Below are positions 41,401-50,580 of a stretch of 64,000 nucleotides of DNA, piece by piece; positions within the stretch are counted from its first letter, which is position 1, and each line of letters starts with the position of its first letter. The DNA is taken from NCBI GenBank assembly GCA_026418275.1, contig JAOABQ010000072.1, positions 1 through 64,000 on the forward strand, in the 5' to 3' direction. This DNA is from Clostridia bacterium. Lineage in GTDB: Bacteria; Bacillota; Clostridia; Acetivibrionales; DSM-2933. Below the pieces are notes generated by a model that was not told the origin of the DNA, made no database searches, and was given only the letters and a program-made list of their open reading frames with translations. The position numbers and the translations under genes were made by a program.

Positions 41401-44400
41401 AAAGGTTCATATACGGATAAAAGGTATTTCAATCAAAGTTATTAAGGATGAAGTGAAATCCACGAAAGCACCTCCAGAAACCGGAACAGTCCTGCTGGAA
41501 CCTTGCTGGAAAGAGAAAAGTGTTTCCCCTGGTGCAGTACTGCCTTATGAGGGGGCAAGGCTCATCGTATTCTGTGAGGTGAACGATGTATCGCTGGAAT
41601 ATGCCAAAACCCATATGAATGGAACGGAGTGCCTTATGCTTCAATCGGGGCAGTCTGGCATAGCAGAGCGTTTTCAGGAATATACTATAGACCTGTTTGA
41701 AAAAATACAGGAAATCCTTAAAAACAAGCCCCAAAACAGTGTGTTGATACAGGTCGTAACAGTGCGGCAGGAGGAACAACAACTTTTGGCCGGCCTTTCA
41801 GGACTTCTTAAAACTATCCCGTTGGAAAATCCAAAGGTGTTGGGACAGCTGATTGAGATCGAGCCTGGTAAAGGCCGGGATGAAATCGTAGATATCGTAA
41901 ATAGGAGTGCTCAGAGCTCTACTGACAATTGGGTCCGCTATCAAAAAGGGATACCGTATTTAGGCCAATGGGAAGAAATTGAGGTCTTAAAGGAGGAGCT
42001 CCCGTGGAAAGACCACGGTGTGTACCTTATCACAGGCGGAGCAGGAGGATTGGGGCTGATTTTTGCCGGCGAGATTACACGCAGGGTGAAAGGGGCAACT
42101 TTGATCCTCACAGGTAGGTCCGATCTGGATGCGGATAAAAAAGCCCGGATGAAGGAGTTGGAGAATTCAGGAGCCCGAGTTCAATACCGGCAGGTGGATG
42201 TTACAAAAATGGACCCGGTTCAAGCACTTATTCAAGAGATCAGAGACGAGTTTGGTGGACTTAACGGCATCATTCACAGTGCAGGAATCATCCGGGACCA
42301 TTTCATCCTCAAAAAAGCCCCACAGGAATTCCTGGAGGTTTTGGAACCCAAGGTTAAGGGAGTTGTTAATCTGGATGAGGCCAGTAAAGACCTTTCTCTT
42401 GATTTCTTTATCCTTTTCTCGTCTATTGCGGGTACTTTAGGCAACCAGGGCCAAGGGGATTACTCCGCAGCCAATGCTTTTATGGATGCCTTTGCCGGAT
42501 ATCGGAATACATTGGTTGCAGCAAAGGAGCGGACAGGCCGGACGCTGTCAATCAATTGGCCCTTATGGCAAGAGGGTGGAATGCATGTAGACAATGAAAC
42601 CCAAAAAATAATGCGGCAGGAACTGGGGATTGCTGCCTTAGAGACCAAAGCCGGAATCAAGGCCTTATATCAATGCCTGGGTTCCAAAAAGGGTCAGGTC
42701 ATGGTTCTGTCGGGTGAGTTGGCAAAAATCCGGAAGCAGTTATTCGGACATGTACCCGTGATACTGCAAGAAACAGCTGAACTTAGGGCTTCCGATGTGG
42801 AACCTAAGATGCTGCAGGAAAAAACCTTATATCAATTAAAGCAGTTAATGGGAAGCGTTATCAGGATGGACCCTGCCCGGATTGATGCAGAAGAGCCTAT
42901 GGAAAACTACGGGATTGACTCTATTCTGGTTGTGCAGTTCAACCAAAAGCTTTCCGAGGTTTTTGGCGAATTGTCCAAAACTTTGTTCTTTGAATATGAA
43001 AACCTAAGAGAACTGGCGGAGTATTTTGTGAGGGAGCATTCCGAAGCATGTATAAAATGGACCTATGGAGGTCCCGGTGTTTTGGAAAAACCCAAAGCCC
43101 CAGCAGAGGCTTTAACCTTTTACAGTGAGCTTTCGGAATCCGATTCCAAGGCACTGCAACAAAAAACCTTATACCAATTAAAGCAGTTAATGGGGAATGT
43201 TATTAAGATGGACCCTGCCCGGATTGATGAAGAAGAAGCTATGGAAAACTACGGGATTGATTCCATTCTGGTTGTGCAGTTCAACCAAAAGCTTTCCGAG
43301 GTCTTTGGCGAATTATCCAAAACGTTATTCTTTGAATATGAAAACTTAAGAGAACTGGCGGAATATTTTATGAGGGAGCACCCTGAAGCATGTGCAATGT
43401 GGACGGGGGCAGAGGAGAAAACAAGCACTTTGGAAAAATCGAATACAGCTTTGAATATTTTAGTGCCTGAAGGTGAGTTTCCTGTATTGACCTCTAAGAA
43501 AAGAGAAGGGAAATGGAAACCGTATTTGCAGGCCAAAGAGCTAGGGGATGTCAGGGAACCGATTGCGATTATCGGCATCAGCGGGCGCTATCCTAAGGCC
43601 AGAACCCTGGAAGAATATTGGGAGAACCTGAAAGCGGGGAAGGACTGTATCACTGAAATTCCCAAAGACCGCTGGAGTTTGGACGAATTCTATCATCCTG
43701 ATCATCAGGAAGCTGTATTAAAAGGAAAAAGCTACAGCAAATGGGGCGGCTTTATCGAAGGTGTTCAGGAGTTTGATCCCCTGTTTTTTAATATTTCACC
43801 ACGGGATGCGGCCAATATGGATCCCCAGGAGCGGCTTTTCATGGAGTCCTGTTGGGAAGTTTTGGAGGATGCCGGATATACCAGGGAAAAGCTTGCGGTG
43901 GATTACAACCGCAAGGTTGGAGTCTTTGCGGGGATTACGCAAACCGGATTTGCTTTATATTCTCTTGATTTATGGAAGCAGGGTGAACGTGTTTATCCCT
44001 ATACCTCCTTTAGTTCGGTGGCTAACCGGGCCTCCTATCTCTTGAATTTACAGGGTCCCAGCATGCCTGTGGATACCATGTGTTCCTCATCACTGACTGC
44101 AATCCATGAGGCATGCGAGCATATTTACCGGCAGGAATGTGAAATGGCTATTGCAGGCGGCGTTAACCTTTACCTTCATCCTTCCAGTTATATCGGGTTG
44201 AGCGTTAAACAAATGCTTTCAAAAAATAATAAATGTGCGGCTTTCGGGCAGGGGGGAGACGGTTTTGTGCCGGGTGAAGGTGTGGGAACGGTATTGTTAA
44301 AACCGCTTTCACGGGCTGAAAAGGATGGGGATCACATTTATGCCGTAATTTTGGCGAGCAGTGTAAACCACAGCGGAAAAACCAATGGGTACCTGGTGCC

Positions 44401-46939
44401 CAATCCCAATGCACAGACTGACCTGATCCTCGAAAACCTGAAAAAGGCGGGAATCGATCCCCGAACCATAAGCTATGTTGAATCTGCGGCGAACGGCTCG
44501 GATTTGGGGGATGCCATTGAATTGAATGCCCTCATTAAAGCTTTTGCACAAAAGACAAAAGACAAGCATTTTTGTGCAGTTGGATCGGTCAAACCCAACA
44601 TAGGGCATTTGGAAGCGGCTTCGGGTATATCTCAGCTAACCAAAGTCATCTTGCAGCTAAAGCATAAGATGCTGGTTCCATCCATTCACGCAGAACCCCT
44701 TAATCCAAATTTAAGCTTTGAGAACACCCCTTTTTATTTGCAGCGGGAACTTCAAGAGTGGAAACGGACAAAGTTAAAACTTCATGAAAGAGAGCAGGAA
44801 TTCCCAAGGCGGGCAACCGTAAGTTCTTTTGGGGCCGGAGGTTCCAATGCCCACTTGGTCATTGAGGAATATATTCCTACTTCTACAAAGGAGGTGAATA
44901 CCCTTCCCAAGGACAGCCGGGAAGTTGTAGTATTGTCGGCGAAGAAGCCCCAGCGGCTTCATGCGGCAGTCCGGCAAATGCTTGATTTCATAGAAAACAG
45001 AGAAATTTCATTGGCAGATCTTGCATATACCCTTCAGGTGGGGCGTGAAGCTATGGTATGCCGCTTGGCAGTGGTAGTAAGCAGCAAAGAGGAGTTGGTA
45101 GATAGCCTTAAAAAATACCTTGGCCTAGTGCAGGCTGAAAGCGAAGAGAAGCTTTTCATTCCTATTTTCCAAGGGAATTTAGGGGAAGAGCATACGGGCT
45201 TTAAGGATCTGCTTTCGGGAAATGAGGGGGAAACCTTATTACACAGTCTCATAGAGGGAAAGTACCTGGAAAAACTTGCGCTCTGTTGGGTTCAAGGGGG
45301 GAAGATTCCATGGGAATCACTTCATAAAGGAAAAGAGGTCCGAAGAATTTCACTGCCTACGTACCCCTTCGAAAAACAACGGATTTGGTTTAACCTCAAA
45401 AAAGAACCTGCCCAAGCATCAGAGCCTTCCTTTGAGAACAGGATAGATTTGGATTCCAAAGAAAAAACACATACGCTTAACACCCATAAGGATTACAATA
45501 AACTTGCTCAAGGGCTGTATGAGATTTTTAACCAGTACAGGAATGAAAAAGAGAACCGGACACTCCTCAATCAAAGGTTGGAAAACCTATTAAGTATCCA
45601 ATTGGATAAGGAGGACGAAGGCATACGGGAGTCCATTGATAAGGTGACAGAAGGCATAGCCTGTTCCTTGGTAAGTTTGGAGGAGGCAGTGGACCACATC
45701 CTGGAACATTTGCAAAAGCAAAGATCCTTAAAGATAAACATATTTCTAAAGGAAATCATGTGCGGCTTGCTGGATTTAAGGATGGAAGATCTGCGTATGA
45801 AGCTGCCCTTGTACGAATATGGTATGGATTCGGTAGTTTTTATGGATTTATACCGGCGCTTGAAAGAATATTTTAATTTTTTGGATGTTACAAAGGTTAA
45901 GCAAAGTATCACACTGCATGACGTTGTTCTTCAAATTGAAGAGCAGGCGGATGATCAAATGCTGGATGCTGTGTCAATAAAAAGGGATGGAAGGGGACAC
46001 AGATCGGGTCAAAGTACCGTTTTAACGGGAAATAAGGAAGAGATCTTAAACATTATTCTCGATGAAAAAGAGATCGGAGAGCAGCGTGAATGGATTCTTA
46101 AAAAACTTGCAGCTTTTTCTGAGGCGCATTTAAATGAAAGAAAGCTGCTGAAGACTGACGCCCCTGTGCCTCATTTCCAGGTAATGGACGTAATGCTGGA
46201 TGAACGGAACTGTATTTGGATGTTTTTTAAAACAAAGGTAGTAGGAGAACAAGCTGTGGCGGACATAACCCATTTGCAAGACTTCATACAAAAAAACATG
46301 GATATGGAAAAAGTACCTATACTGTACCTCGCACACTATGGACCCCATTTTCTCTTAGGGGGAGACCGGCTGTTTTTTGCCGAAAGCAACCGTAATCCGG
46401 AAGAACAAGATAAGTTTCATGAATGGGTTGAAAGATTTAAATGGATGTTTAACGCCAACCCTCCGGAAGATTTCCCATTGCGTATAGCCGTATGCGCAGG
46501 CACAGCCCAGGGAGGAGGGTTTGAATTTCTCATCTCCAGCGATTTTCAGTTTGTTTTGCCTCAAGTAAAATTAGGAGTTCCTGAGATCAAATCCAATTTA
46601 TATGCTGGAATGGGAGGCTTAAGCTATTTGGCATCCCAAGTGGGATTGGCACGGACCAAGCTTTTCAACCTGACAGGCGGACTCATATTTGGGCATCAGG
46701 CATATGAGATGGGCCTGATCAGCCACTTGTCCCTCAATCCTTTTTATGATGCCTACCGCTTTTATGAAAGTATACCGAATATAAAAATTGCAAAGCACTT
46801 AAATCATCGTTTAAATCAACAGTTTAGCCACCTCAGAAACAAGGATTTGGATGACTGGGTGGAGATTACTAAGGCAAATGTAAAGGAGGCATACCAGCAT
46901 ATATTGGATGATTACAAGATGTTTGATTCATCCAAATAA
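35432..46939 (+). CDS. Hybrid NRPS/trans-AT PKS, 3835 aa: C-A(Gly)-PCP-KS-DH*-KR-ACP-ACP-KS0-ACP-RpfF-like crotonase
   Basis: A helical N-terminal segment (1-28) precedes a condensation domain (HHMIFDG at 161-167); an adenylation domain (about 480-980) with IYTSGSTGKPKG and GPTETT; and a PCP (GGDS, Ser1032). The specificity residues read DILQLGMIWK, which matches glycine-type codes. KS (1115-1543, Cys1287 as SNCSSS) is the form seen after amino-acid modules. The DH (1730-2003) has Ala1761 for His, Glu1925 for Asp and lacks the YGP segment, so it is dead. KR (2020-2443) has a B-type Asp. Two ACPs (Ser2497, Ser2611) are almost identical. KS0 (2710-3150) has Cys2884 but ESAANGS for EAHGTGT. A last ACP (Ser3467) leads into a crotonase-fold domain (3527-3835) resembling RpfF, with Glu3698 (GGGFE) and Glu3718 (VPE). 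No thioesterase is present. This is the last synthase, so the crotonase domain probably handles the final dehydration and/or release. Confidence 0.95.
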   Translation: MKPEEILILYKEGKLSTAELQEKLRAIKRNSLKSPLSEGQKGLWALEKMSPQMSAYNIPICFRLEQKINLEIFKRACGFLLKQYPILNTVIGEEGGAPYQEIKMPETLDFKEEDISALEPHEVLPYIKKAAKKPFSLKDGPLIRFSVLTRGKEERVLITIHHMIFDGSSSLPFLTTLMHTYRELLQNREPELIYSETSYFDFVAWEQKMMSGEEGKEHFSYWKKQLSGDLPVLEFPTDRPRSPEQSFEGKTYTAFISRDMGEQIKQFALTQHVNLSVVFLGMMKVLLYRYTGQEDIIVGMPVSSRPEECFDPLIGYFINMIPIRSKGIGGQPFYKLLEELQLTLADALDHAMYPFPALVRELNVPRTPTHAPVFQTAFFYQNFVQHAALKKLQEEFTIEFIEEIHQEGEYELTLEVFEKEEGFILNIKYNPDLLDDETISRFTEHFIQMAEGIMKEPALTAEAYSMMSEKEQKAVLVEWNKTEEDYPRDKCMHVLFEEQAQKTPDAIAVACKENLLTYRELDEKSTLLAIHLQEKGVGPDTLVGICVDRSLDMIVGLLGILKAGGAYIPLDPEYPDERLEYMIEDSKITFILTQEALKRKVSRLVGDGVHMTVLDKDWQKIERERGGRSLSQDVRTNHLAYVIYTSGSTGKPKGVMISHQALTNFLISMKKRPGIHSKDKLMAVTTYCFDIAGLELYLPLISGAQCQIADAGVTKDVEKLKEELRRQKPTVMQATPVTWTMLFQSGWKNEENVKILCGGEALTERLKQYFMETESEVWNMFGPTETTIWSTVEPVAKEEPITIGRPIANTQVYILDRHLKPTPIGIPGELCIGGDGLAKGYLNNPGLTQEKFIPNPYSPGTKLYKTGDLARWLSNGKIEFIGRNDHQVKIRGFRIELGEIESRLISHPEVLDSVVVIKEQDGIKKLVAFYVRENGFSGETLSSHVLREHLKARLPHYMIPSLYIELDKIPLTPNGKVNRKELMNRKIQYQKFQETALPQTEIEKKVLKIWKELLEHEDIRMDDGFFEVGGDSFLAVALAERIKESFDLDMNVTVLFKHSNIKDLSKYIAKTKENNTGYPAEANENHRPDTLDNLKTAYSKDDQKETVPDYYEDSMAVIGISCHFPGAKNCLEFWNNLRDGKECIRFFSSEELSALNLPKEIIENANYIPVQATIEDKDLFDPAFFNISPRDAAYMDPQFRLLLLHSWQALEDAGYVSKEIPETGVFMSASNSFYQAFLPDFTVKTPKIIKDPDEYVSWVLAQGGTIPTMISHKLGFKGPSFFVHSNCSSSLVGLYSAYQALKTGEAKYALVGGATVYPSSNVGYIYEAGLNFSSDGHCKTFDASADGMVGGEGVAVIVLKNAIEAVKEGDHIYALLRGIGVNNDGADKVGFYAPSVNGQAQVIRKVLDSTKINPESIGYVEAHGTGTKLGDPIEFAALNEVYTQYTHQKQFCGIGSVKTNIGHTDTAAGLAGCIKVILSLYHNEIPPSVNFKQPNPNIDLKNSPFFVADQLKQLKKSPTPHRAAVSSFGIGGTNAHAVFEQYRGNGRKEPADLKSTGGSGSYIIPLSAKNGERLKVYAQELLHYIKPDTDLAGLAYTLQVGREAMESRVILMVDTIDELKRKLSDFIRGEEEIEGLLKGEVKKTKNPVSIHLEGKNQGEKRWTDNDLEEIAKQWVQGFHMDWNWLYENKKPQRISLPTYPFAGEPYGIPKKSIPQPVKDTKTVWESRGEFVHPLLHQNTSDFFGPRFSSTFTEDVLFITDALLKNQRFFPGTAYLEMARAAVQQAAGMPMTVNSGIRLKNLLWALPAPVCDQPLRINIRLCPQENDEIFYEIYGEPTSCNKETVIYNQGSAVLGELDKVLPIDLNALKKNFDEENILSDQWSGILQSGGIGEIFAGPEYMLAKLSLPDDFNETENSFVLHPILLEMAFWVGACFMHPSGKVEIVLPFALEEVEILHGLTPSVWVFVRFSEGSRASDSESKLDMEFYDDDGKVHIRIKGISIKVIKDEVKSTKAPPETGTVLLEPCWKEKSVSPGAVLPYEGARLIVFCEVNDVSLEYAKTHMNGTECLMLQSGQSGIAERFQEYTIDLFEKIQEILKNKPQNSVLIQVVTVRQEEQQLLAGLSGLLKTIPLENPKVLGQLIEIEPGKGRDEIVDIVNRSAQSSTDNWVRYQKGIPYLGQWEEIEVLKEELPWKDHGVYLITGGAGGLGLIFAGEITRRVKGATLILTGRSDLDADKKARMKELENSGARVQYRQVDVTKMDPVQALIQEIRDEFGGLNGIIHSAGIIRDHFILKKAPQEFLEVLEPKVKGVVNLDEASKDLSLDFFILFSSIAGTLGNQGQGDYSAANAFMDAFAGYRNTLVAAKERTGRTLSINWPLWQEGGMHVDNETQKIMRQELGIAALETKAGIKALYQCLGSKKGQVMVLSGELAKIRKQLFGHVPVILQETAELRASDVEPKMLQEKTLYQLKQLMGSVIRMDPARIDAEEPMENYGIDSILVVQFNQKLSEVFGELSKTLFFEYENLRELAEYFVREHSEACIKWTYGGPGVLEKPKAPAEALTFYSELSESDSKALQQKTLYQLKQLMGNVIKMDPARIDEEEAMENYGIDSILVVQFNQKLSEVFGELSKTLFFEYENLRELAEYFMREHPEACAMWTGAEEKTSTLEKSNTALNILVPEGEFPVLTSKKREGKWKPYLQAKELGDVREPIAIIGISGRYPKARTLEEYWENLKAGKDCITEIPKDRWSLDEFYHPDHQEAVLKGKSYSKWGGFIEGVQEFDPLFFNISPRDAANMDPQERLFMESCWEVLEDAGYTREKLAVDYNRKVGVFAGITQTGFALYSLDLWKQGERVYPYTSFSSVANRASYLLNLQGPSMPVDTMCSSSLTAIHEACEHIYRQECEMAIAGGVNLYLHPSSYIGLSVKQMLSKNNKCAAFGQGGDGFVPGEGVGTVLLKPLSRAEKDGDHIYAVILASSVNHSGKTNGYLVPNPNAQTDLILENLKKAGIDPRTISYVESAANGSDLGDAIELNALIKAFAQKTKDKHFCAVGSVKPNIGHLEAASGISQLTKVILQLKHKMLVPSIHAEPLNPNLSFENTPFYLQRELQEWKRTKLKLHEREQEFPRRATVSSFGAGGSNAHLVIEEYIPTSTKEVNTLPKDSREVVVLSAKKPQRLHAAVRQMLDFIENREISLADLAYTLQVGREAMVCRLAVVVSSKEELVDSLKKYLGLVQAESEEKLFIPIFQGNLGEEHTGFKDLLSGNEGETLLHSLIEGKYLEKLALCWVQGGKIPWESLHKGKEVRRISLPTYPFEKQRIWFNLKKEPAQASEPSFENRIDLDSKEKTHTLNTHKDYNKLAQGLYEIFNQYRNEKENRTLLNQRLENLLSIQLDKEDEGIRESIDKVTEGIACSLVSLEEAVDHILEHLQKQRSLKINIFLKEIMCGLLDLRMEDLRMKLPLYEYGMDSVVFMDLYRRLKEYFNFLDVTKVKQSITLHDVVLQIEEQADDQMLDAVSIKRDGRGHRSGQSTVLTGNKEEILNIILDEKEIGEQREWILKKLAAFSEAHLNERKLLKTDAPVPHFQVMDVMLDERNCIWMFFKTKVVGEQAVADITHLQDFIQKNMDMEKVPILYLAHYGPHFLLGGDRLFFAESNRNPEEQDKFHEWVERFKWMFNANPPEDFPLRIAVCAGTAQGGGFEFLISSDFQFVLPQVKLGVPEIKSNLYAGMGGLSYLASQVGLARTKLFNLTGGLIFGHQAYEMGLISHLSLNPFYDAYRFYESIPNIKIAKHLNHRLNQQFSHLRNKDLDDWVEITKANVKEAYQHILDDYKMFDSSK
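42812..43390 (+). repeat. Near-identical tandem duplication of an ACP-coding unit in synthase 4
   Basis: Two units of about 237 bp, 42812-43048 and 43154-43390, are offset by 342 bp. They encode ACPs that differ at only a handful of residues around the same GIDSILVVQFNQKL core. Nucleotide differences are few and mostly synonymous, so the duplication is recent or kept alike by gene conversion. Both copies keep the serine and are expected to be functional in tandem. Confidence 0.9.
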
Positions 46940-47009
46940 AATGATAGCTTTATTTAATGTACATGGGTATAAACCAACAAAAACAATGATAATGAAAGGT
47001 GGAAAGCAA

Positions 47010-47969
47010 ATGAGTCAAAATGAAATAAACCCGTATCTTGAGAAAATTTTATCTTCCAAAAAAGGTGACTCCTTAGACTGTGTTGTAATGTTTAGCGGTG
47101 GCAAAGACAGTACCTACTTACTCTATCTCTTAAAGGAAGTTTACAAGAAACGTATTATTGCTGTTTCGGTAGACAACGGATTTGAAGATGTACGTTTTAG
47201 TGAAAATGCGGAGGAGATTGCAAAAGGGCTGGGTATTTCCTATGTCAACTTAAATGATGCAAAACCATACTTTAAATTATTTTACGAATCGGCTGTAAAG
47301 GAATCGGAATACTTTTCAAAGTTTAGCAGTATTAATTATTTGTGCGTATTATGTAATTATATTTTATGGGGGCGTGTTGTGAAGTATGCCTCAGAGCAAA
47401 ATATACCTTATGTTGTATCCGGCCTTGATCCGGGACAGCTTAACTATGAGGGGGAAATTCACGAAAATGCAAACAATATTGCAGCAAGACAATTAAAGTT
47501 CACCATGAACAAAATAAAAGAAGCAGTTAAAGAAACCAAAAACTATAGTGAAAATGAACTGTATAGAAAGTTTATGGATGAGACTTTGACGTTCCCCGCG
47601 GGGATAACATCTGTGTTTCCCTATATTTATCTTGAGTATAATGTGGATCATATCAAAGAGGTGGTACTGGGAAAAACCACATGGAAACCGCCCTTTAATT
47701 TTAAAACCGACCAGTATATGACTTCAGGCTGCAGGATCATTCATATGCTCTATGAGATGGAATCTCTGGGGATTATAAAAACACAGGAAAAAGAACAGAT
47801 CAAATTTTTATATGAAAAAGGGGCTGTGTCCCAAAGTCTTTTGGATAGAATGGACCCAACTCTGCTTCAACGTGTAATAAACTTTAAAAACCCAATTTAT
47901 GACGAGCTTAATATAAAGGATTTTATAAAATCAAAATGCAAGGAATGCAATGTTACTTTCCATGAATAG
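47010..47969 (+). CDS. PP-loop ATP pyrophosphatase-type protein with two CxxC pairs
   Basis: This 319-residue protein of the PP-loop (adenine nucleotide alpha hydrolase-like) superfamily has the loop FSGGKDS at residues 28-34. Such enzymes adenylate a carbonyl oxygen so that sulfur or nitrogen can replace it (ThiI, TtcA, N-acetyl sugar amidotransferases, CtaC of closthioamide). CVLC near 111 and CKEC near 310 could bind zinc, hold an Fe-S centre or carry persulfide. The ATG at 47010 has AAAGGTGG 6 bases upstream; longer in-frame starts (46908, 46941) would overlap or abut the synthase gene without a clear ribosome site. It is 70 bp after synthase 4 and before a sulfhydrylase-like gene, so a tailoring role introducing sulfur or an amide is possible. 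The exact substrate is not readable from sequence. Confidence 0.8.
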   Translation: MSQNEINPYLEKILSSKKGDSLDCVVMFSGGKDSTYLLYLLKEVYKKRIIAVSVDNGFEDVRFSENAEEIAKGLGISYVNLNDAKPYFKLFYESAVKESEYFSKFSSINYLCVLCNYILWGRVVKYASEQNIPYVVSGLDPGQLNYEGEIHENANNIAARQLKFTMNKIKEAVKETKNYSENELYRKFMDETLTFPAGITSVFPYIYLEYNVDHIKEVVLGKTTWKPPFNFKTDQYMTSGCRIIHMLYEMESLGIIKTQEKEQIKFLYEKGAVSQSLLDRMDPTLLQRVINFKNPIYDELNIKDFIKSKCKECNVTFHE

Positions 47970-48086
47970 AAAAGGCTGCAATAACAGTTATTGTTCATAT
48001 TCTTTCCAAAAATGAAATTGCTGGTATACAGCATAAAAATCAATTCACTTTAACTTTATGAAGCTCCAAGTTGGCTCTAAGGTTAA

Positions 48087-49430
<1,344 letters not shown>

Positions 49431-49523
49431 CCCCGATCTTAATGCCGATTTCCAGTGGAAGGGTCCTTATGCAGGGGTTTTTGCATCAATGATAAGTCTA
49501 AATTAATAATGTGGTGATAATCA

Positions 49524-49563
49524 AGAAAAGTAGTGTTAGATAAACACTCTTTTCTATTTTTTT
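49524..49563 (+). terminator. Rho-independent terminator after the metY-like gene
   Basis: AGAAAAG(T)AGTGTT pairs with AACACTCTTTTCT around a short loop, leaving one bulged T, and is followed by a run of seven T. It lies 94 bp after the sulfhydrylase stop and 32 bp before the next start, so it should end or reduce read-through from the synthase operon. A TATAAT at 49563-49568 just after it may start the AT genes, but I see no convincing -35. Confidence 0.8.
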
Positions 49564-49594
49564 ATAATCCTAATTATAAAATCCAGAGGTTAAT

Positions 49595-50557
49595 ATGAAG
49601 ACAAATATCGTATTTTTATTTTCAGGTCAGGGTTCACAGTTTTATCATATGGGACATGAATTTTACCAAACCAATCCGGTTTTCCGAAAATACATGGATG
49701 ATTTTGATAAAGAGGCTTCAAAGGTTTTGGGTGAATCTATTCTTAGCGTAGTTTACAATGTTGACAGCCCCAGGGGGAAAGGCTTTAAAAGAACCCTCTT
49801 TTCTCATCCCGCAATTTTTATGGTGGAATATTCCCTGGCAAGGATGCTCATTGAAACAGGGATAGAACCCCAGTGTGTTCTCGGCACCAGCCTGGGTGAG
49901 TTTGCGGCAGCAACGGTTGCAGGGATTGTAACACCGGAGGAGGCGCTTCATTTAGTTATAAAGCAAGCCCGGTGTTTTGAAGAAAATTGTATGCCCGGGG
50001 GGATGCTTACTGTCCTGGCTGATCCGGCACTTTACCATGATAAGCCAGGCATCTTTGAATCCAGTGAATTGGTTTCCGTAAATTATAATGAACATTTCGT
50101 GATCTCCGGAGAACCGGAAGTTTTGCTGAAGGTTGAAAGATATCTAAAGGAAAAGGACATGGGATACTACAAGCTTCCTGTATCTTTTGCTTTCCATTCC
50201 AAAGGAATCAATGAGGCCCAAAAGAGCTATACGGATTTTCTAAGAGGGAAGGATTTTAAAAAGCCCTGTATTCCCTATGCATCCTCTGTCTATGGGGACT
50301 TTATTGATGAAATTCCCGAGGACTATTTTTGGCAAATAGCCAGAAAACCGATTTTGTTTAAAGAAGCAGTTGGGAAACTGGAGGAGTCAGGCCCTAGAGT
50401 ATATTTAGATCTTGGGCCCGGAGGCACCCTTGCCGGTTTTATAAAACGTATGGTGGGAAGTGAATCAAAGTCTTTAGCATATTCATTTTTATCGCCTTTT
50501 ATCGGGAATGATAAAACTTTTGAAAGGGTTGTAAGAATATTGATAAACGGTATATAG
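49595..50557 (+). CDS. Free-standing acyltransferase-family protein, probable trans-acting acyl hydrolase
   Basis: This 320-residue AT-fold protein has LFSGQGSQ at 8-15, the nucleophile Ser99 in [10 protein letters not shown] and the catalytic His in SFAFHSKG near 206. The strict malonyl-AT form is GHSLGE; the His to Thr change and segments such as [15 protein letters not shown] resemble the PedC-type acyl hydrolases that clear stalled acyl chains from trans-AT synthase ACPs. The ribosome site is AGAGG before the ATG. It lies 23 bp upstream of the AT-ER gene and is probably co-transcribed with it. It could instead be a second loading AT; the subfamily assignment is by pattern only. Confidence 0.85.
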   Translation: MKTNIVFLFSGQGSQFYHMGHEFYQTNPVFRKYMDDFDKEASKVLGESILSVVYNVDSPRGKGFKRTLFSHPAIFMVEYSLARMLIETGIEPQCVLGTSLGEFAAATVAGIVTPEEALHLVIKQARCFEENCMPGGMLTVLADPALYHDKPGIFESSELVSVNYNEHFVISGEPEVLLKVERYLKEKDMGYYKLPVSFAFHSKGINEAQKSYTDFLRGKDFKKPCIPYASSVYGDFIDEIPEDYFWQIARKPILFKEAVGKLEESGPRVYLDLGPGGTLAGFIKRMVGSESKSLAYSFLSPFIGNDKTFERVVRILINGI

Positions 50558-50580
50558 AAGGAGAAAGGAAGGGTGAAAAG

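Noticed and set aside
46908..47009. Longer N-terminus for the PP-loop protein
   Set aside because: The upstream in-frame starts overlap or abut the synthase 4 stop and lack a ribosome site, whereas the ATG at 47010 has AAAGGTGG at good spacing.
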